Part shown: positions 42,106 through 50,886 of the stretch, piece by piece
Numbering within the stretch: position 1 is the stretch's first letter
How the letters are laid out: each line of letters opens with the position of its first letter
NCBI RefSeq assembly: GCF_018069625.1
Contig: NZ_CP072941.1
Coordinates: forward strand, 2,666,001 to 2,730,000
Length of the DNA: 64,000 nucleotides
DNA from: Streptomyces yatensis
GTDB taxonomy: Bacteria; Actinomycetota; Actinomycetes; Streptomycetales; Streptomycetaceae
Reading direction: 5' to 3'
Translations under genes and position numbers: made by a program
Notes under the pieces: model-generated
Seen by the model: the letters and a program-made list of their open reading frames with translations, nothing else
The model's database searches: none
Told to the model about the DNA's origin: nothing

Positions 42106-43932
42106 TTGCGCGAGTTCACCGTCCCCCCGATGGCGACGGCGCCCCAGGCCGGAGGACTGGCGGATGCCGTCTTCGACCATGCGGACGCCGATCCCCACCG
42201 GGTGGCGCTGGCACGCAAGACGGCGGATGACCGCTGGCAGGACGTGACCGCGGGCCAGTTCCGGGACGAGGTGACGGCGCTCGCCAAAGGCCTGCTGGCC
42301 CAGGGCGTCCGGTTCGGCGACCGCGTCGCGATCATGTGCCCCACCCGCTACGAATGGACGCTCTTCGACTTCGCGCTGTGGACGCTCGGCGCCCAGAGCG
42401 TCCCGCTGTATCCCACCTCCTCCGCCGAGCAGGTCTGCTGGATGCTGCATGACGCGGGGGTCTCCGCCTGCGTCGTGGAGCATGAGGACCACGCCATGAC
42501 GGTCGGCTCGGTGGTCGGCCGGCTGCCGCATCTGAGGCGGCTGTGGCAGCTGGACGCGGGGGCGCTGGAGGAGTTGCTGGCGGCCGGGGAGTCGGTCGAG
42601 GACGATCTGGTCGAGCGGCACCGGCTGGCCGTGACCCCCGAGCAGCCCGCGACCATCATCTACACCTCCGGCACCACCGGCCGCCCCAAGGGCTGCGTGA
42701 TCACCCACGCCAATCTGATGGCCGAGTGCGACAACATCGTCGAGCGGTACGAGGAAGCCTTCCACTCCAAGCGCGGCGACGAGGCCGCCACCCTGCTCTT
42801 CCTCCCGCTCGCCCATGTCTTCGGCCGGATGGTCGAAGTCGCCGCCATCCGCGGCAAGGTCAAGCTCGGGCACCAGCCCCGGCTCTCGGCCGCCGCGCTG
42901 CTGCCCGATCTGAAGACCTTCCGGCCGACCTTCATCCTCGCGGTGCCGTACATCTTCGAGAAGGTGTTCGCGGCGGCGCGGCGCAAGGCCGAGGCGGAGG
43001 GCAAGGCCGGGGTGTTCGAGAAGGCCGTGGACGTGGCGGTGCGGTACGCGGAGGCGCTGGAGGCCAAGGCGTTCGGCACCGGCCCGGGGCCGGGCGCCGC
43101 GCTGCGCATGCAGCACCAGTTCTTCGAGAAGGCGGTGTACGGCAAGGTGCGCGCCGCGATGGGGGGCCGGGTCCGGCACGCGATGTCGGGCGGTTCCGGC
43201 ATGGAGCGGCGGCTCGGGCTGTTCTTCGCGGGCGCGGGCGTCACCATCTACGAGGGCTACGGCCTCACCGAGTCCACCGCCGCGGCCACCGCCAACCCGC
43301 CCGAGCAGACCCGGTTCGGCACGGTCGGCGTGCCGATCCCCGGCACCACGGTGCATCTCGCCGACGACGGCGAGGTGTGGGTGCGCGGCGGCCAGGTCTT
43401 CGAGGGCTATCTGGGCGACCCCAAGGCGACCGACGCGGTGCTGCGCGACGGCTGGCTCGCCACCGGCGACCTGGGCACGCTGGACGAGGACGGCTATCTC
43501 ACCATCACCGGGCGGAAGAAGGAGATCCTGGTGACCTCCAGCGGCAAGTCCGTCTCCCCCGGTGGCCTGGAGGAGCGGGTGCGGGCCCATCCGCTGGTCG
43601 CCCAGTGCATCGTGGTCGGCAACGACCGCCCGTATATCGCGGCGCTGGTCACCCTGGACTCCGAGGCGGTCGCGCACTGGCTGACGATGCGCGGCAAGCC
43701 GGAGCTGCCGCCGGGCGAGCTGGTCCGGGACCCCGATCTGGAGACCGAGATCCGGCGCGCGGTGGTGGCGGCGAACACCACCGTCTCGCAGGCGGAGTCG
43801 ATTCGTACCTTCCGCATACTTGCCGCGCAGTTCTCCGAGGAGCATGGTCTGCTGACGCCGTCGCTGAAACTGAAGCGAAAGGCCATCGAACAGGCGTACG
43901 CCGTCGAGGTCGAGGCGCTGTACCACTCCTGA
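42106..43932 (+). CDS. Long-chain fatty-acid-CoA ligase (AMP-dependent synthetase)
   Basis: The product has 608 residues from the rare start TTG 42106, which lies 7 nt after AAGGAG; no ATG or GTG nearby fits as well. The AMP-binding P-loop TIIYTSGTTGRPKGCVITH is near residue 190, the YGLTEST motif follows, and GWLATGDLG, then ITGRKKEILVTSSGKSVSP, cover the hinge. The insert AARRKAEAEGKAGVFEKAV is typical of long-chain (FadD15-like) synthetases. It activates fatty acids to acyl-CoA through acyl-AMP. It is followed at 19 nt by an unknown gene and then the EAD1-CHAT gene, possibly co-transcribed. Confidence 0.93.
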   Translation: MREFTVPPMATAPQAGGLADAVFDHADADPHRVALARKTADDRWQDVTAGQFRDEVTALAKGLLAQGVRFGDRVAIMCPTRYEWTLFDFALWTLGAQSVPLYPTSSAEQVCWMLHDAGVSACVVEHEDHAMTVGSVVGRLPHLRRLWQLDAGALEELLAAGESVEDDLVERHRLAVTPEQPATIIYTSGTTGRPKGCVITHANLMAECDNIVERYEEAFHSKRGDEAATLLFLPLAHVFGRMVEVAAIRGKVKLGHQPRLSAAALLPDLKTFRPTFILAVPYIFEKVFAAARRKAEAEGKAGVFEKAVDVAVRYAEALEAKAFGTGPGPGAALRMQHQFFEKAVYGKVRAAMGGRVRHAMSGGSGMERRLGLFFAGAGVTIYEGYGLTESTAAATANPPEQTRFGTVGVPIPGTTVHLADDGEVWVRGGQVFEGYLGDPKATDAVLRDGWLATGDLGTLDEDGYLTITGRKKEILVTSSGKSVSPGGLEERVRAHPLVAQCIVVGNDRPYIAALVTLDSEAVAHWLTMRGKPELPPGELVRDPDLETEIRRAVVAANTTVSQAESIRTFRILAAQFSEEHGLLTPSLKLKRKAIEQAYAVEVEALYHS

Positions 43933-43951
43933 GCCGCGAAGGGGGCACGAA

Positions 43952-44632
43952 ATGATCGATGTCATTCTCCCCGAACTTCCCGAACGCGAACTGTCCCTGT
44001 TGTCCGAGGAGACACCTCAGCCCAGCGGCCCGAGGCTGGCCGGGCGGGTGGTCCTGGGCGGGCCGGTGGCCTTACCGGTGACGGCGGAGCTCGTCGAACC
44101 GGATCCGGAGCTGCTGGACTTCCTGCGCACCGAGGCGGACAACGCCGTCTACCACCTGGTGCATCTGTCGGTGACCTGCGCCCGGGACGCGCCGGACCCC
44201 GCCCTGCACTCGGTCAATCTCGATGTCACGCTCACGGCCGAACCGGTGCGGCGGGGCACCACCGTCTTCCAGCCGGTGGCCTGGTCGATGACCCCGCGCC
44301 AGCTCACCGCGGAGGCGAAGGCCGCGGCACCGGCGCAGGCGGCCCACCTCGGCCCGCGGCTCGGTTTCCGGGAGGTGCTGCACACCGCGTACGGCGAGCG
44401 GGCCTTCCTGGAGGCACGGCGGGAGCTGCGCTCCGACCCGGGCTGGGAGATCCGGCACACCTCGGCGGTGCGCATCGGCGGGACCTACCGGCTGGCCATG
44501 GTGGTGCGGGCACCGCGCGGGGCGGTGAGCCGGGCGGCGGTCGCGGTGGGCGCGACGGTGCGCGAGGGGCACACCCTGCACCGCTTCCGCGAGGAGCTCG
44601 AGGAACCGCTGCACCTCACCGCGCTTCAGTAG
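43952..44632 (+). CDS. Unknown protein upstream of the EAD1-CHAT gene
   Basis: The product has 226 residues and I do not recognise the family. There is no signal peptide or membrane segment. The pattern of alternating hydrophobic stretches (YHLVHLSVTCA, SVNLDVTLT, HTSAVRIGGTYRLAMVVRA) suggests a beta-rich fold. It is preceded by GGGGG 6 nt before its ATG and lies 19 nt after the acyl-CoA ligase and 50 nt before the EAD1-CHAT gene. The second spacing is tight enough for an operon, so it may be the partner of that protein. Confidence 0.75.
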   Translation: MIDVILPELPERELSLLSEETPQPSGPRLAGRVVLGGPVALPVTAELVEPDPELLDFLRTEADNAVYHLVHLSVTCARDAPDPALHSVNLDVTLTAEPVRRGTTVFQPVAWSMTPRQLTAEAKAAAPAQAAHLGPRLGFREVLHTAYGERAFLEARRELRSDPGWEIRHTSAVRIGGTYRLAMVVRAPRGAVSRAAVAVGATVREGHTLHRFREELEEPLHLTALQ

Positions 44633-44682
44633 GTACGGGGCGGGCACGAGCGGTACGAGCACAGGCAAGGAGCGACGGAACG

Positions 44683-45507
44683 GTGGACGGCCAGGACGGG
44701 GACGGACATCCGGCGCTGACGACCGAGGAGATCCGGGAGTTGGCGCGGGTCTTCCCGCCCGGCCCGTCCGCCGTGGCGCTGCTGCGCAGGGCGGGCCTGA
44801 CCGCCGAGCACCTCCCGGCGGCCACCGCCACCACCGCCGGGGAGTTCTGGTCCGCGGTGGCCCGCGCGGTGGCCGCGGACCGGATCGCGGACGGCCGGCT
44901 GCGCGTGCTGGCCGCCGCCTGTGCCACCTATCCGCACAACGCGGTGTTCCGCGCCGCCTTACGGGAACCGGGCGGCGGCGGTCTGCGGCGGGTGCTGGTG
45001 ACCGGCGCCGCCCCGGACTCCCAGGAGTTAGCCGCGGTCCAGCGGGCCGCGCGGGGCGTGCTGACGGTCGACCGGTGCCCCGCCGCGGCCGCCACCGATC
45101 TGCGGCGGATCCTCACCGTACGCCCGGATGTGCTGCATCTGGTCTGCCGCCGCGAGGGGCGCACGCTGGTCTTCGAGGACGGCGACGGCCAGGCGTATCG
45201 CACCCCCGCCACGCGCCTGGCCGAGCTGCTGACCGCCTATCGCCGGCTGACCGGCGCCCCGCTGCCCGGTGTGGTGCTCGGCTGCCCCGAAGGCGCGCCC
45301 CTCGCCGCGCCCTTCGCCCGGGCGGCCGAGGTGGTGGTCGCCCATCGCGGACCGCTGGACGGCGCGGCGGCCTTCGCGGGCGGGCTCTACGGCCTGCTGG
45401 GCGAGGTGCCCACGCTGGCCCAGGCGGCGCGGCGGGCGGCGGAGCGGATCGGGCGGGACGGGCGGGACGGGGGCGGGGTGGTGGTCCTGCGCGGACGGTC
45501 CTGGTGA
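44683..45507 (+). CDS. EAD1-like protein with degenerate CHAT (caspase-like) domain, candidate conflict-system effector
   Basis: The product has 274 residues from GTG 44683. Residues 10-92 resemble effector-associated domain 1: ELARVFPPGPSAVALLRRAGL, EFWSAVARAV and ATYPHNAVFR follow that helical pattern. Residues 100-262 resemble a CHAT peptidase: DVLHLVCRREGRTLVFEDGDG stands where LHFSGHG-type histidine loops occur, and PGVVLGCPEGAPLAAPFARA where the catalytic Cys loop occurs, followed by the late helix PTLAQAARRAAERI. The His is kept (LHL) but the usual Gly-His-Gly is not, so activity is uncertain. Such two-domain proteins occur in bacterial death-like and anti-phage networks. All of this is by-eye resemblance. 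Confidence 0.6.
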   Translation: MDGQDGDGHPALTTEEIRELARVFPPGPSAVALLRRAGLTAEHLPAATATTAGEFWSAVARAVAADRIADGRLRVLAAACATYPHNAVFRAALREPGGGGLRRVLVTGAAPDSQELAAVQRAARGVLTVDRCPAAAATDLRRILTVRPDVLHLVCRREGRTLVFEDGDGQAYRTPATRLAELLTAYRRLTGAPLPGVVLGCPEGAPLAAPFARAAEVVVAHRGPLDGAAAFAGGLYGLLGEVPTLAQAARRAAERIGRDGRDGGGVVVLRGRSW

Positions 45508-45595
45508 ACGGGTCCCGGTGGGAATGCCCGCAGCTTGTTGATCGTTGTACCTACGGAAGCATGCAATCCACATCCGACGTAAGGATCGACTGCCC

Positions 45596-46426
45596 GTGAG
45601 CAAGGTCCCGTTCATCACCCTCAACAACGGCGTCCGGATGCCGCAGCTCGGCTTCGGTGTCTGGCAGGTCCCGGACGACGAGGCGCAGATCGCGGTGCGC
45701 ACCGCGCTGGACGCCGGGTACCGCAGCATCGACACCGCCGCGATATACGGCAACGAGGAGGGCACGGGGAAGGGGCTCGCCGCGTCGGGCATCGCACGCG
45801 ACGAGCTGTTCGTCACCACCAAGCTCCAGAACGCCGATCAGGGCTACGACTCGACGCTGCGCGCCTTCGACGCCTCGCTGACCAGGCTGGGCCTGGAGTA
45901 CGTGGACCTCTACCTGATCCACTGGCCGCTGCCCGGGGTCGACAAGTACGTGGACACCTGGAAGGCGTTCGAGAAGATCTACTCCGAGGGCCGCGCCAAG
46001 GCCATCGGCCTGTCCAACTTCCACGCCGCCCACACCCAGCGGCTGCTCTCCGAGACCTCGATCATCCCGGTGATCGACCAGATCGAGCTGCACCCCCAGC
46101 TCCAGCAGGCGGAGCTGCGCGCCTTCAACGCCCGCCATGACATCGCCACCGAGGCGTGGTCCCCGCTCGGCCAGGGCAAGGGCCTGCTGGAGGACCCGAA
46201 GCTGGCGGCGATCGCCCGGAAGCACGGGAAGTCCCCGGCCCAGGTGGTGCTGCGCTGGCATCTGGACCTCGGCAACGTGGTGATCCCCAAGTCCGTGACC
46301 CCGTCCCGGATCCAGGAGAACATCGACGTCTTCGACTTCCAGCTGGACTCCGAGGACCTGTCGGCGATCGACTCCCTGGAGACCGGCAACCGGCTGGGCT
46401 TCGACCCCGAGACCTTCAACGGCTGA
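45596..46426 (+). CDS. Aldo/keto reductase
   Basis: The product has 276 residues from GTG 45596, after AAGGAT. The catalytic tetrad is visible: Asp and Tyr in GYRSIDTAAIYGNEEGTG (near residues 45-55), Lys in FVTTKLQN and His in YLIHWPLP. The NADPH phosphate-binding loop is IPKSVTPSRIQEN. Length and motifs match the 2,5-diketo-D-gluconate reductase-like branch of the family. It reduces aldehydes or ketones in the cytoplasm. No operon partner is obvious; strong hairpins follow the stop. Confidence 0.95.
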   Translation: MSKVPFITLNNGVRMPQLGFGVWQVPDDEAQIAVRTALDAGYRSIDTAAIYGNEEGTGKGLAASGIARDELFVTTKLQNADQGYDSTLRAFDASLTRLGLEYVDLYLIHWPLPGVDKYVDTWKAFEKIYSEGRAKAIGLSNFHAAHTQRLLSETSIIPVIDQIELHPQLQQAELRAFNARHDIATEAWSPLGQGKGLLEDPKLAAIARKHGKSPAQVVLRWHLDLGNVVIPKSVTPSRIQENIDVFDFQLDSEDLSAIDSLETGNRLGFDPETFNG

Positions 46427-46452
46427 ACCCCGGCGCTCCGCCGTTCCACACT

Positions 46453-46484
46453 CCGCCCCGTCGCGTCCCCCCGCGGCGGGGCGG
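46453..46484 (+). terminator. Terminator hairpin after the aldo/keto reductase gene
   Basis: CCGCCCCG plus CGCG on the left arm (46453-46465) pair with CGCG and CGGGGCGG on the right (46472-46484), broken only by one T-G position. It lies about 27 nt after the stop. Confidence 0.65.
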
Positions 46485-46537
46485 ACCCCTGCCCACCCGC
46501 ACCCCGTGTCCCCGCACCCCGCGTCGTGGCATATCCC

Positions 46538-46572
46538 GGGCGCATGACCCCTCATCCGGGGCTCATGCGCCC
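46538..46572. promoter_or_regulatory. Strong dyad between the reductase and the secreted protease genes
   Basis: GGGCGCATGA (46538-46547) pairs perfectly with TCATGCGCCC (46563-46572), and the loop itself contains CCCC...GGGG. It stands 87 nt before the protease start. The ATGA/TCAT-containing arms are less GC-biased than the plain terminators nearby, so an operator or a second terminator are both possible. Confidence 0.55.
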
Positions 46573-46658
46573 ACCGAGCGAGGCACGTCCCCGGCAATTA
46601 CGCTTGGCGCCCAGATGGGCACACAGCGTGACCATCTCCCGAGCCGAGGAGACCGAAG

Positions 46659-47834
46659 ATGTCCCGCAGACGCCGTCACGGCCTTGAGCTGGCCGCCGGG
46701 TGCACCGTCGCGATAGCCGCCCTGTTCCTGGGGAGCGGCATACCCGCGGTGGCCGACCCCGGTGAACCCTCCCCCCGCCCCCGGCGGGAGGTGCCCCCCG
46801 AGATGCTGGCCTCGATGCAGCGCGATCTGGGCCTGACGGCCGATGAGGCGCGGATGCGGATATCCAATGAGTACCGGGCCGGGGCCACCGAGCCGGGCCT
46901 GCGCAAGAGTCTGGGCGGCAGCTACGGCGGCGCGTGGGTGACCGGCAACACCGCCGAACTCACCGTCGCCACCACCGACGAGGAGCAGAGCGGCACCATC
47001 ACGGCCGGCGGCGCCAAGGCCGCGGTCGTCAAGCACAGTCTCAAGGCCCTCACCGACGCCAAGCAGGCCCTGGACCGCACCGCCTCGGAGCGCCCGCCGG
47101 CGGTCGATGTCGCCTCCGCGTGGTACGTCGACGTGAAGACCAACAGCGTGGTGGTGCAGTCGGCCGAGCCGAACGAGGCGGCCGCCTTCGTCGCCGCCAG
47201 CGGCGCCGACCGCGAGGTGGTACGGGTGGTGGAGTCGGCCGAGCGGCCGAGCCCGCTGTACGACCTGCGGGGCGGTGAGGCGTTCTACATCAACGACTCC
47301 GCCCGTTGCTCCATCGGCTTCCCGGTGACCCAGGGCGAGCGGAACGGCTTCGTCACCGCGGGCCACTGCGGCAGCCAGGGCGACACCACCACCGGCTTCA
47401 ACCGGGTGGCCCAGGGCGGCTTCCAGGGCTCCAGCTTCCCCGGCCATGACTACGCCTGGGTGTCCACCAACGCCGACTGGGTGCCGCAGCCGTGGGTGAT
47501 CGGCCCCGAGGGCACCAATGTCACCGTCACCGGCTCCCAGGAAGCGCCGGTGGGCTCGTCCGTCTGCCGCTCCGGCTCGACGACCGGCTGGCACTGCGGC
47601 ACCATCCAGCAGCACGACACCAGCGTGCAGTACCCGCAGGGCACGATCAACGGGGTCACGCGCACCAACGTCTGCGCCGAACCGGGCGACTCCGGCGGCC
47701 CGTTCATCTCGGGCAGCGAGGGGCAGGGCGTCACCTCCGGCGGCTCCGGCAACTGCACCGTCGGCGGCACGACGTACTACCAGCCGGTGAACCCGATCCT
47801 GACGACCTACGGGCTCACCCTCACCACCGGCTGA
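46659..47834 (+). CDS. Secreted chymotrypsin-fold serine protease (S1, streptogrisin/alpha-lytic type)
   Basis: The product has 391 residues: signal peptide (residues 1-32), a prodomain (about 33-195) with an ESAERPSPLYDLRGG processing region, and the mature protease. The catalytic triad is seen in VTAGHCGS (His), GHDYAWV (Asp) and GDSGGPF (Ser). Paired cysteines (ARCSIG/AGHC, SVCRSG/WHCG, NVCAEP/GNCTV) would form three disulfides, as in streptogrisins. The pro region should assist folding and be removed outside the cell. It is expected to be a broad protease. A hairpin terminator follows 12 nt after the stop. Confidence 0.95.
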   Translation: MSRRRRHGLELAAGCTVAIAALFLGSGIPAVADPGEPSPRPRREVPPEMLASMQRDLGLTADEARMRISNEYRAGATEPGLRKSLGGSYGGAWVTGNTAELTVATTDEEQSGTITAGGAKAAVVKHSLKALTDAKQALDRTASERPPAVDVASAWYVDVKTNSVVVQSAEPNEAAAFVAASGADREVVRVVESAERPSPLYDLRGGEAFYINDSARCSIGFPVTQGERNGFVTAGHCGSQGDTTTGFNRVAQGGFQGSSFPGHDYAWVSTNADWVPQPWVIGPEGTNVTVTGSQEAPVGSSVCRSGSTTGWHCGTIQQHDTSVQYPQGTINGVTRTNVCAEPGDSGGPFISGSEGQGVTSGGSGNCTVGGTTYYQPVNPILTTYGLTLTTG

Positions 47835-47845
47835 CGCCGGGGTGC

Positions 47846-47883
47846 CGAGGCCGCCGCGGCCGGACGGACCGGCGGCGGCCTCG
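47846..47883 (+). terminator. Terminator hairpin after the protease gene
   Basis: CGAGGCCGCCG (47846-47856) pairs perfectly over 11 bp with CGGCGGCCTCG (47873-47883), starting 12 nt after the stop codon. Confidence 0.7.
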
Positions 47884-48028
47884 CGCGTGCGCTCACGCCT
47901 GTTCTCGGACCCGCCCCACGCCCGTCCTCGCGCGTGTTCGGAGCACCTTGACCAATCCGCACCCCTCCGGGCGACGAATGAGGTACGACACCTCCGTGTG
48001 CGCCGCATCGTTCCCGGAAGGACGGCCT

Positions 48029-48613
48029 GTGAGAGAACCCGTGTACATCGGCGGACCGGCCGCGCGCGGACCGGACCTCGAGGAGTTGCTCCAGATGGTG
48101 GCCCGTGGGGACCAGAACGCGTTCGGAGCCCTCTACGACGCCGTCAGCGGGCCGGTCCTGGGGCTGACGCGCAGTCTGCTGCGCAACCCGGCGCAGGCCG
48201 AGGAGGTCACCCAGGAGGTCCTGGTCGAGGTGTGGCGGTCCGCGGCGCGGTTCGAACCGGGCCGGGGCAGCGCCATGGCCTGGATCATGACGGTGGCGCA
48301 CCGGCGCGCCGTGGACCGGGTGCGCTCGGCGCAGGCCGCCTCCGACCGCGAGGAGCGCGCCGCGCTGCTGTCCCGTACCCCGGCGTTCGACGAGGTGACC
48401 GAGCAGGTGGAGGCCAGGCTGGAGCGCGAGCAGGTGCGCCGGTGCATGCGGACGCTGACCGAGCTGCAGCGGCAGTCGGTGACGCTCGCCTACTACCGGG
48501 GCCGCTCCTACCGTGAAGTGGCGGAGCTGCTGTCGCTGCCGCTCGGGACCGTGAAGACCAGACTCCGGGACGGGCTCATCCGGCTCCGGGACTGCATGGG
48601 GGTCGGCGCATGA
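48029..48613 (+). CDS. sigK: ECF RNA polymerase sigma factor, SigK-like
   Basis: The product has 194 residues from GTG 48029, after GGAAGGA. Region 2 (AFGALYDAVSGPVLGLTRSL, then the core-binding QEVLVEVWRSAARFEPGRGS) and region 4 (LTELQRQSVTLAYYRGRSYR, then LPLGTVKTRLRDGL) are both present, the region 4 helix-turn-helix being intact. The linker and the downstream anti-sigma gene of the RskA type (ATGA overlap) place it in the SigK-like ECF group. Members are held inactive by a membrane anti-sigma factor until a signal triggers its proteolysis. Confidence 0.9.
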   Translation: MREPVYIGGPAARGPDLEELLQMVARGDQNAFGALYDAVSGPVLGLTRSLLRNPAQAEEVTQEVLVEVWRSAARFEPGRGSAMAWIMTVAHRRAVDRVRSAQAASDREERAALLSRTPAFDEVTEQVEARLEREQVRRCMRTLTELQRQSVTLAYYRGRSYREVAELLSLPLGTVKTRLRDGLIRLRDCMGVGA

Positions 48614-49386
48614 CCAGAGCGGATCTGCACACCTTGACCGGGGCGTACGCGGTGCACGCCCTGTCGGGGCGGGAGTTGACCGAGTTCGAGCGGCATCTGG
48701 CCGTCTGCGACGCCTGCCGTCAGGAGGTACGGGAGCTGCGGGAGACCGCCGGGAAGCTGGCGGTGGCCACGGCCCTGACCCCGCCCCCGACCATGAAGGA
48801 CGATGTGATGCGGCGGATCGCCACGGTCCGCCAGGAGCCGCCCCGGGTGGCGGCGCGGGAGGCCCGGGAGTCCCACGCCGGCCCCCGGCGGCGCACCGGG
48901 CGGCGGGCGCTGAACGTCGCGCTGGCGGCCTGTGTGGCCGCGGCCGTCGCGTTCGGCGGGGCCGCGGTGTGGCAGTACCGGCAGGCGTCCGACGCCCGCG
49001 ACTCGGCCCGCCGTTCCGAGCGGCGGGTGGCCGAGGCGCAGGAGGTGACCCAGGTGCTGGCCGCGCCCGACGCGCGCAGCCGCAGCGGCCGGATGACGGA
49101 CGGCTCGACCGGCACGGTGGTGGTCTCGCGCGGGCTGAACCGGGCGGTGTTCCTGGCCTCGGGGCTGCCCGAGCCGCCCGCCGGGCGGATCTACCAGCTG
49201 TGGTTCAGCGACGGCGGCACCATGCGCCCGGCCGGTCTGGTGGACTCCTCGGGCGCGAGCGCGGCGGCGGTCCTGAGCGGTGCGGTCGGGAAGGCGTCGG
49301 CCATGGGGGTGACGGTCGAGCCCGCCGGAGGGTCGAAGGCCCCGACGACCGATCCGCTGGTCCTGCTGACGTTCCCCTCGGCGTGA
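48610..49386 (+). CDS. Anti-sigma-K factor, RskA family
   Basis: The product has 258 residues. The cytoplasmic N-terminal zinc-binding anti-sigma domain has the H-x3-C-x2-C motif (HLAVCDAC, near residues 29-36). One membrane helix follows at about residues 101-121 (NVALAACVAAAVAFGGAAVW), then an extracellular RskA domain from about 150 (FLASGLPEPPAGRIYQLWF to LLTFPSA). It overlaps the sigma-factor gene by four bases and should sequester that sigma factor at the membrane. The signal is unknown. Confidence 0.92.
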   Translation: MTRADLHTLTGAYAVHALSGRELTEFERHLAVCDACRQEVRELRETAGKLAVATALTPPPTMKDDVMRRIATVRQEPPRVAAREARESHAGPRRRTGRRALNVALAACVAAAVAFGGAAVWQYRQASDARDSARRSERRVAEAQEVTQVLAAPDARSRSGRMTDGSTGTVVVSRGLNRAVFLASGLPEPPAGRIYQLWFSDGGTMRPAGLVDSSGASAAAVLSGAVGKASAMGVTVEPAGGSKAPTTDPLVLLTFPSA

Positions 49387-49445
49387 CCGGGCGACATCGG
49401 ACGGAATTCACCGATATGCGGCGCCGCGTGGGGTAAGGGAGAGGG

Positions 49446-50810
49446 ATGACCACGTCCCTCTCCGTCTTCACCTCCGATCTGCGGCTGTCCGACAACCCCG
49501 TGCTGCGTGGCGCGACGCGCTCCGCCGACCGCGTCGTTCCGCTGTTCGTCGTGGACCGCGGCCTGGCCGGGACGGGGTTCGCCGTCCCCAACCGGGTGGC
49601 GTTCCTCGCCGACGCCCTGGCCGATCTCGACGCGGGGCTGCGCGAACGCGGCGGGCGGCTGGTGGTCCGCCGGGGCGACGCGGTGGCGGAGATCCTGCGG
49701 GCGGCCCGGCAGGCGGACGCGGACGAGGTGCATATCGCGGGCGGGGTGAGCGGCTACGCCACCCGCCGCGAACAGCGGCTGCGCGAGGCGCTGGAGGCGG
49801 ACGGGCGGCGGCTGCGGGTGCACGGCGCGGTGGTGACGGCGGTGGAGCCGGGCGAGGTGACCCCGGCCGGCAAGGACCACTTCGCGGTCTTCACCCCGTA
49901 CTTCCGCGCCTGGCAGCGGGCCGGGCTGCGCAAGGCCCTCACCGCGCCGCGCACGGTGAGCGTGCCGTCCGGGCTGCGCTCGGAGCCGGTGGCGGCGGTC
50001 ACCTCGCTCGCCCCGGGCAGCCCCTCCCCCGGGCTGCCCGAGGGCGGGGAGACGGCGGGCCGCCGCCGCGTCCGCTCCTGGTGGCGGTCGGGGCTCGGGA
50101 GTTACGCCGACCGCCAGGACGATCTGGCGGGCGACGCCACCTCCCGGCTCTCCCCGTATCTGCACTTCGGCTGTCTGTCCCCGGTGGAGCTGGTGCACCG
50201 GGCGCGGGAGGCGGGCGGCGCGGGCGCCGACGCCTTCGTACGGCAGCTGGCCTGGCGGGACTTCCACCATCAGGTCCTGGCCGCCCGGCCGGACGCCGCA
50301 CACGCCGACTACCGCACGCGGGGCGACCGGTGGCGCCACGACGAGGCGGAGATCGCGGCCTGGAAGGCGGGGCGCACCGGCTATCCGCTGGTCGACGCCG
50401 GGATGCGGCAGCTGCGCCACGAGGGCTGGATGCACAACCGGGCGCGGCTGCTGGTGGCCAGCTTCCTCACCAAGACGCTCTACCAGGACTGGCGGATCGG
50501 CGCCCGGCACTTCCTGGATCTGCTGGTGGACGGGGATCTGGCCAACAACCAGCTGAACTGGCAGTGGGCGGCGGGCACCGGCACCGACACCCGTCCCAAC
50601 CGGGTCCTCAACCCGCTGGCGCAGGCCCGGCGGTTCGACCCGGACGGCGCGTACGTGCGGCGCTGGGTGCCGGAGCTGGCCGAGGTGACCGGCTCCGGCG
50701 TCCATACGCCCTGGCGGCTGCCGAAGGCCGAGCGGGACCGGCTGGACTACCCCGGCCCCATCGTGGACCTCCAGGAGGGGCTGGCCCGCTTCCGGGACGC
50801 CCGGGGGTGA
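49446..50810 (+). CDS. phr: Deoxyribodipyrimidine photolyase
   Basis: The product has 454 residues; GGGAGAGGG precedes the ATG. The N-terminal alpha/beta domain (SLSVFTSDLRLSDNPVLRGA) binds the antenna chromophore, and the helical FAD domain carries LSPYLHFGCLSPVELVHRA, QLAWRDFHHQVL, DAGMRQLRHEGWMHNRARLL and NNQLNWQWAAGTGTD. These are the FAD and DNA lesion-binding segments of class I CPD photolyases, including the conserved tryptophans. It repairs UV-made pyrimidine dimers with light. Confidence 0.95.
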   Translation: MTTSLSVFTSDLRLSDNPVLRGATRSADRVVPLFVVDRGLAGTGFAVPNRVAFLADALADLDAGLRERGGRLVVRRGDAVAEILRAARQADADEVHIAGGVSGYATRREQRLREALEADGRRLRVHGAVVTAVEPGEVTPAGKDHFAVFTPYFRAWQRAGLRKALTAPRTVSVPSGLRSEPVAAVTSLAPGSPSPGLPEGGETAGRRRVRSWWRSGLGSYADRQDDLAGDATSRLSPYLHFGCLSPVELVHRAREAGGAGADAFVRQLAWRDFHHQVLAARPDAAHADYRTRGDRWRHDEAEIAAWKAGRTGYPLVDAGMRQLRHEGWMHNRARLLVASFLTKTLYQDWRIGARHFLDLLVDGDLANNQLNWQWAAGTGTDTRPNRVLNPLAQARRFDPDGAYVRRWVPELAEVTGSGVHTPWRLPKAERDRLDYPGPIVDLQEGLARFRDARG

Positions 50811-50834
50811 CGTCGGGTCCTGACCGGCCCGTCC

Positions 50835-50886
50835 GTCGTCGACGCGAGCTCGGCCGGTCAGTCGTCGACGCGAGCCCGGCCGGTCA
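50835..50886. repeat. 26-bp tandem duplication after the photolyase gene
   Basis: GTCGTCGACGCGAGCTCGGC and the next 6 bases (50835-50860) are repeated at 50861-50886 with one mismatch. The second copy reaches into the stop-codon region of the convergent pterin dehydratase gene. Confidence 0.85.
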
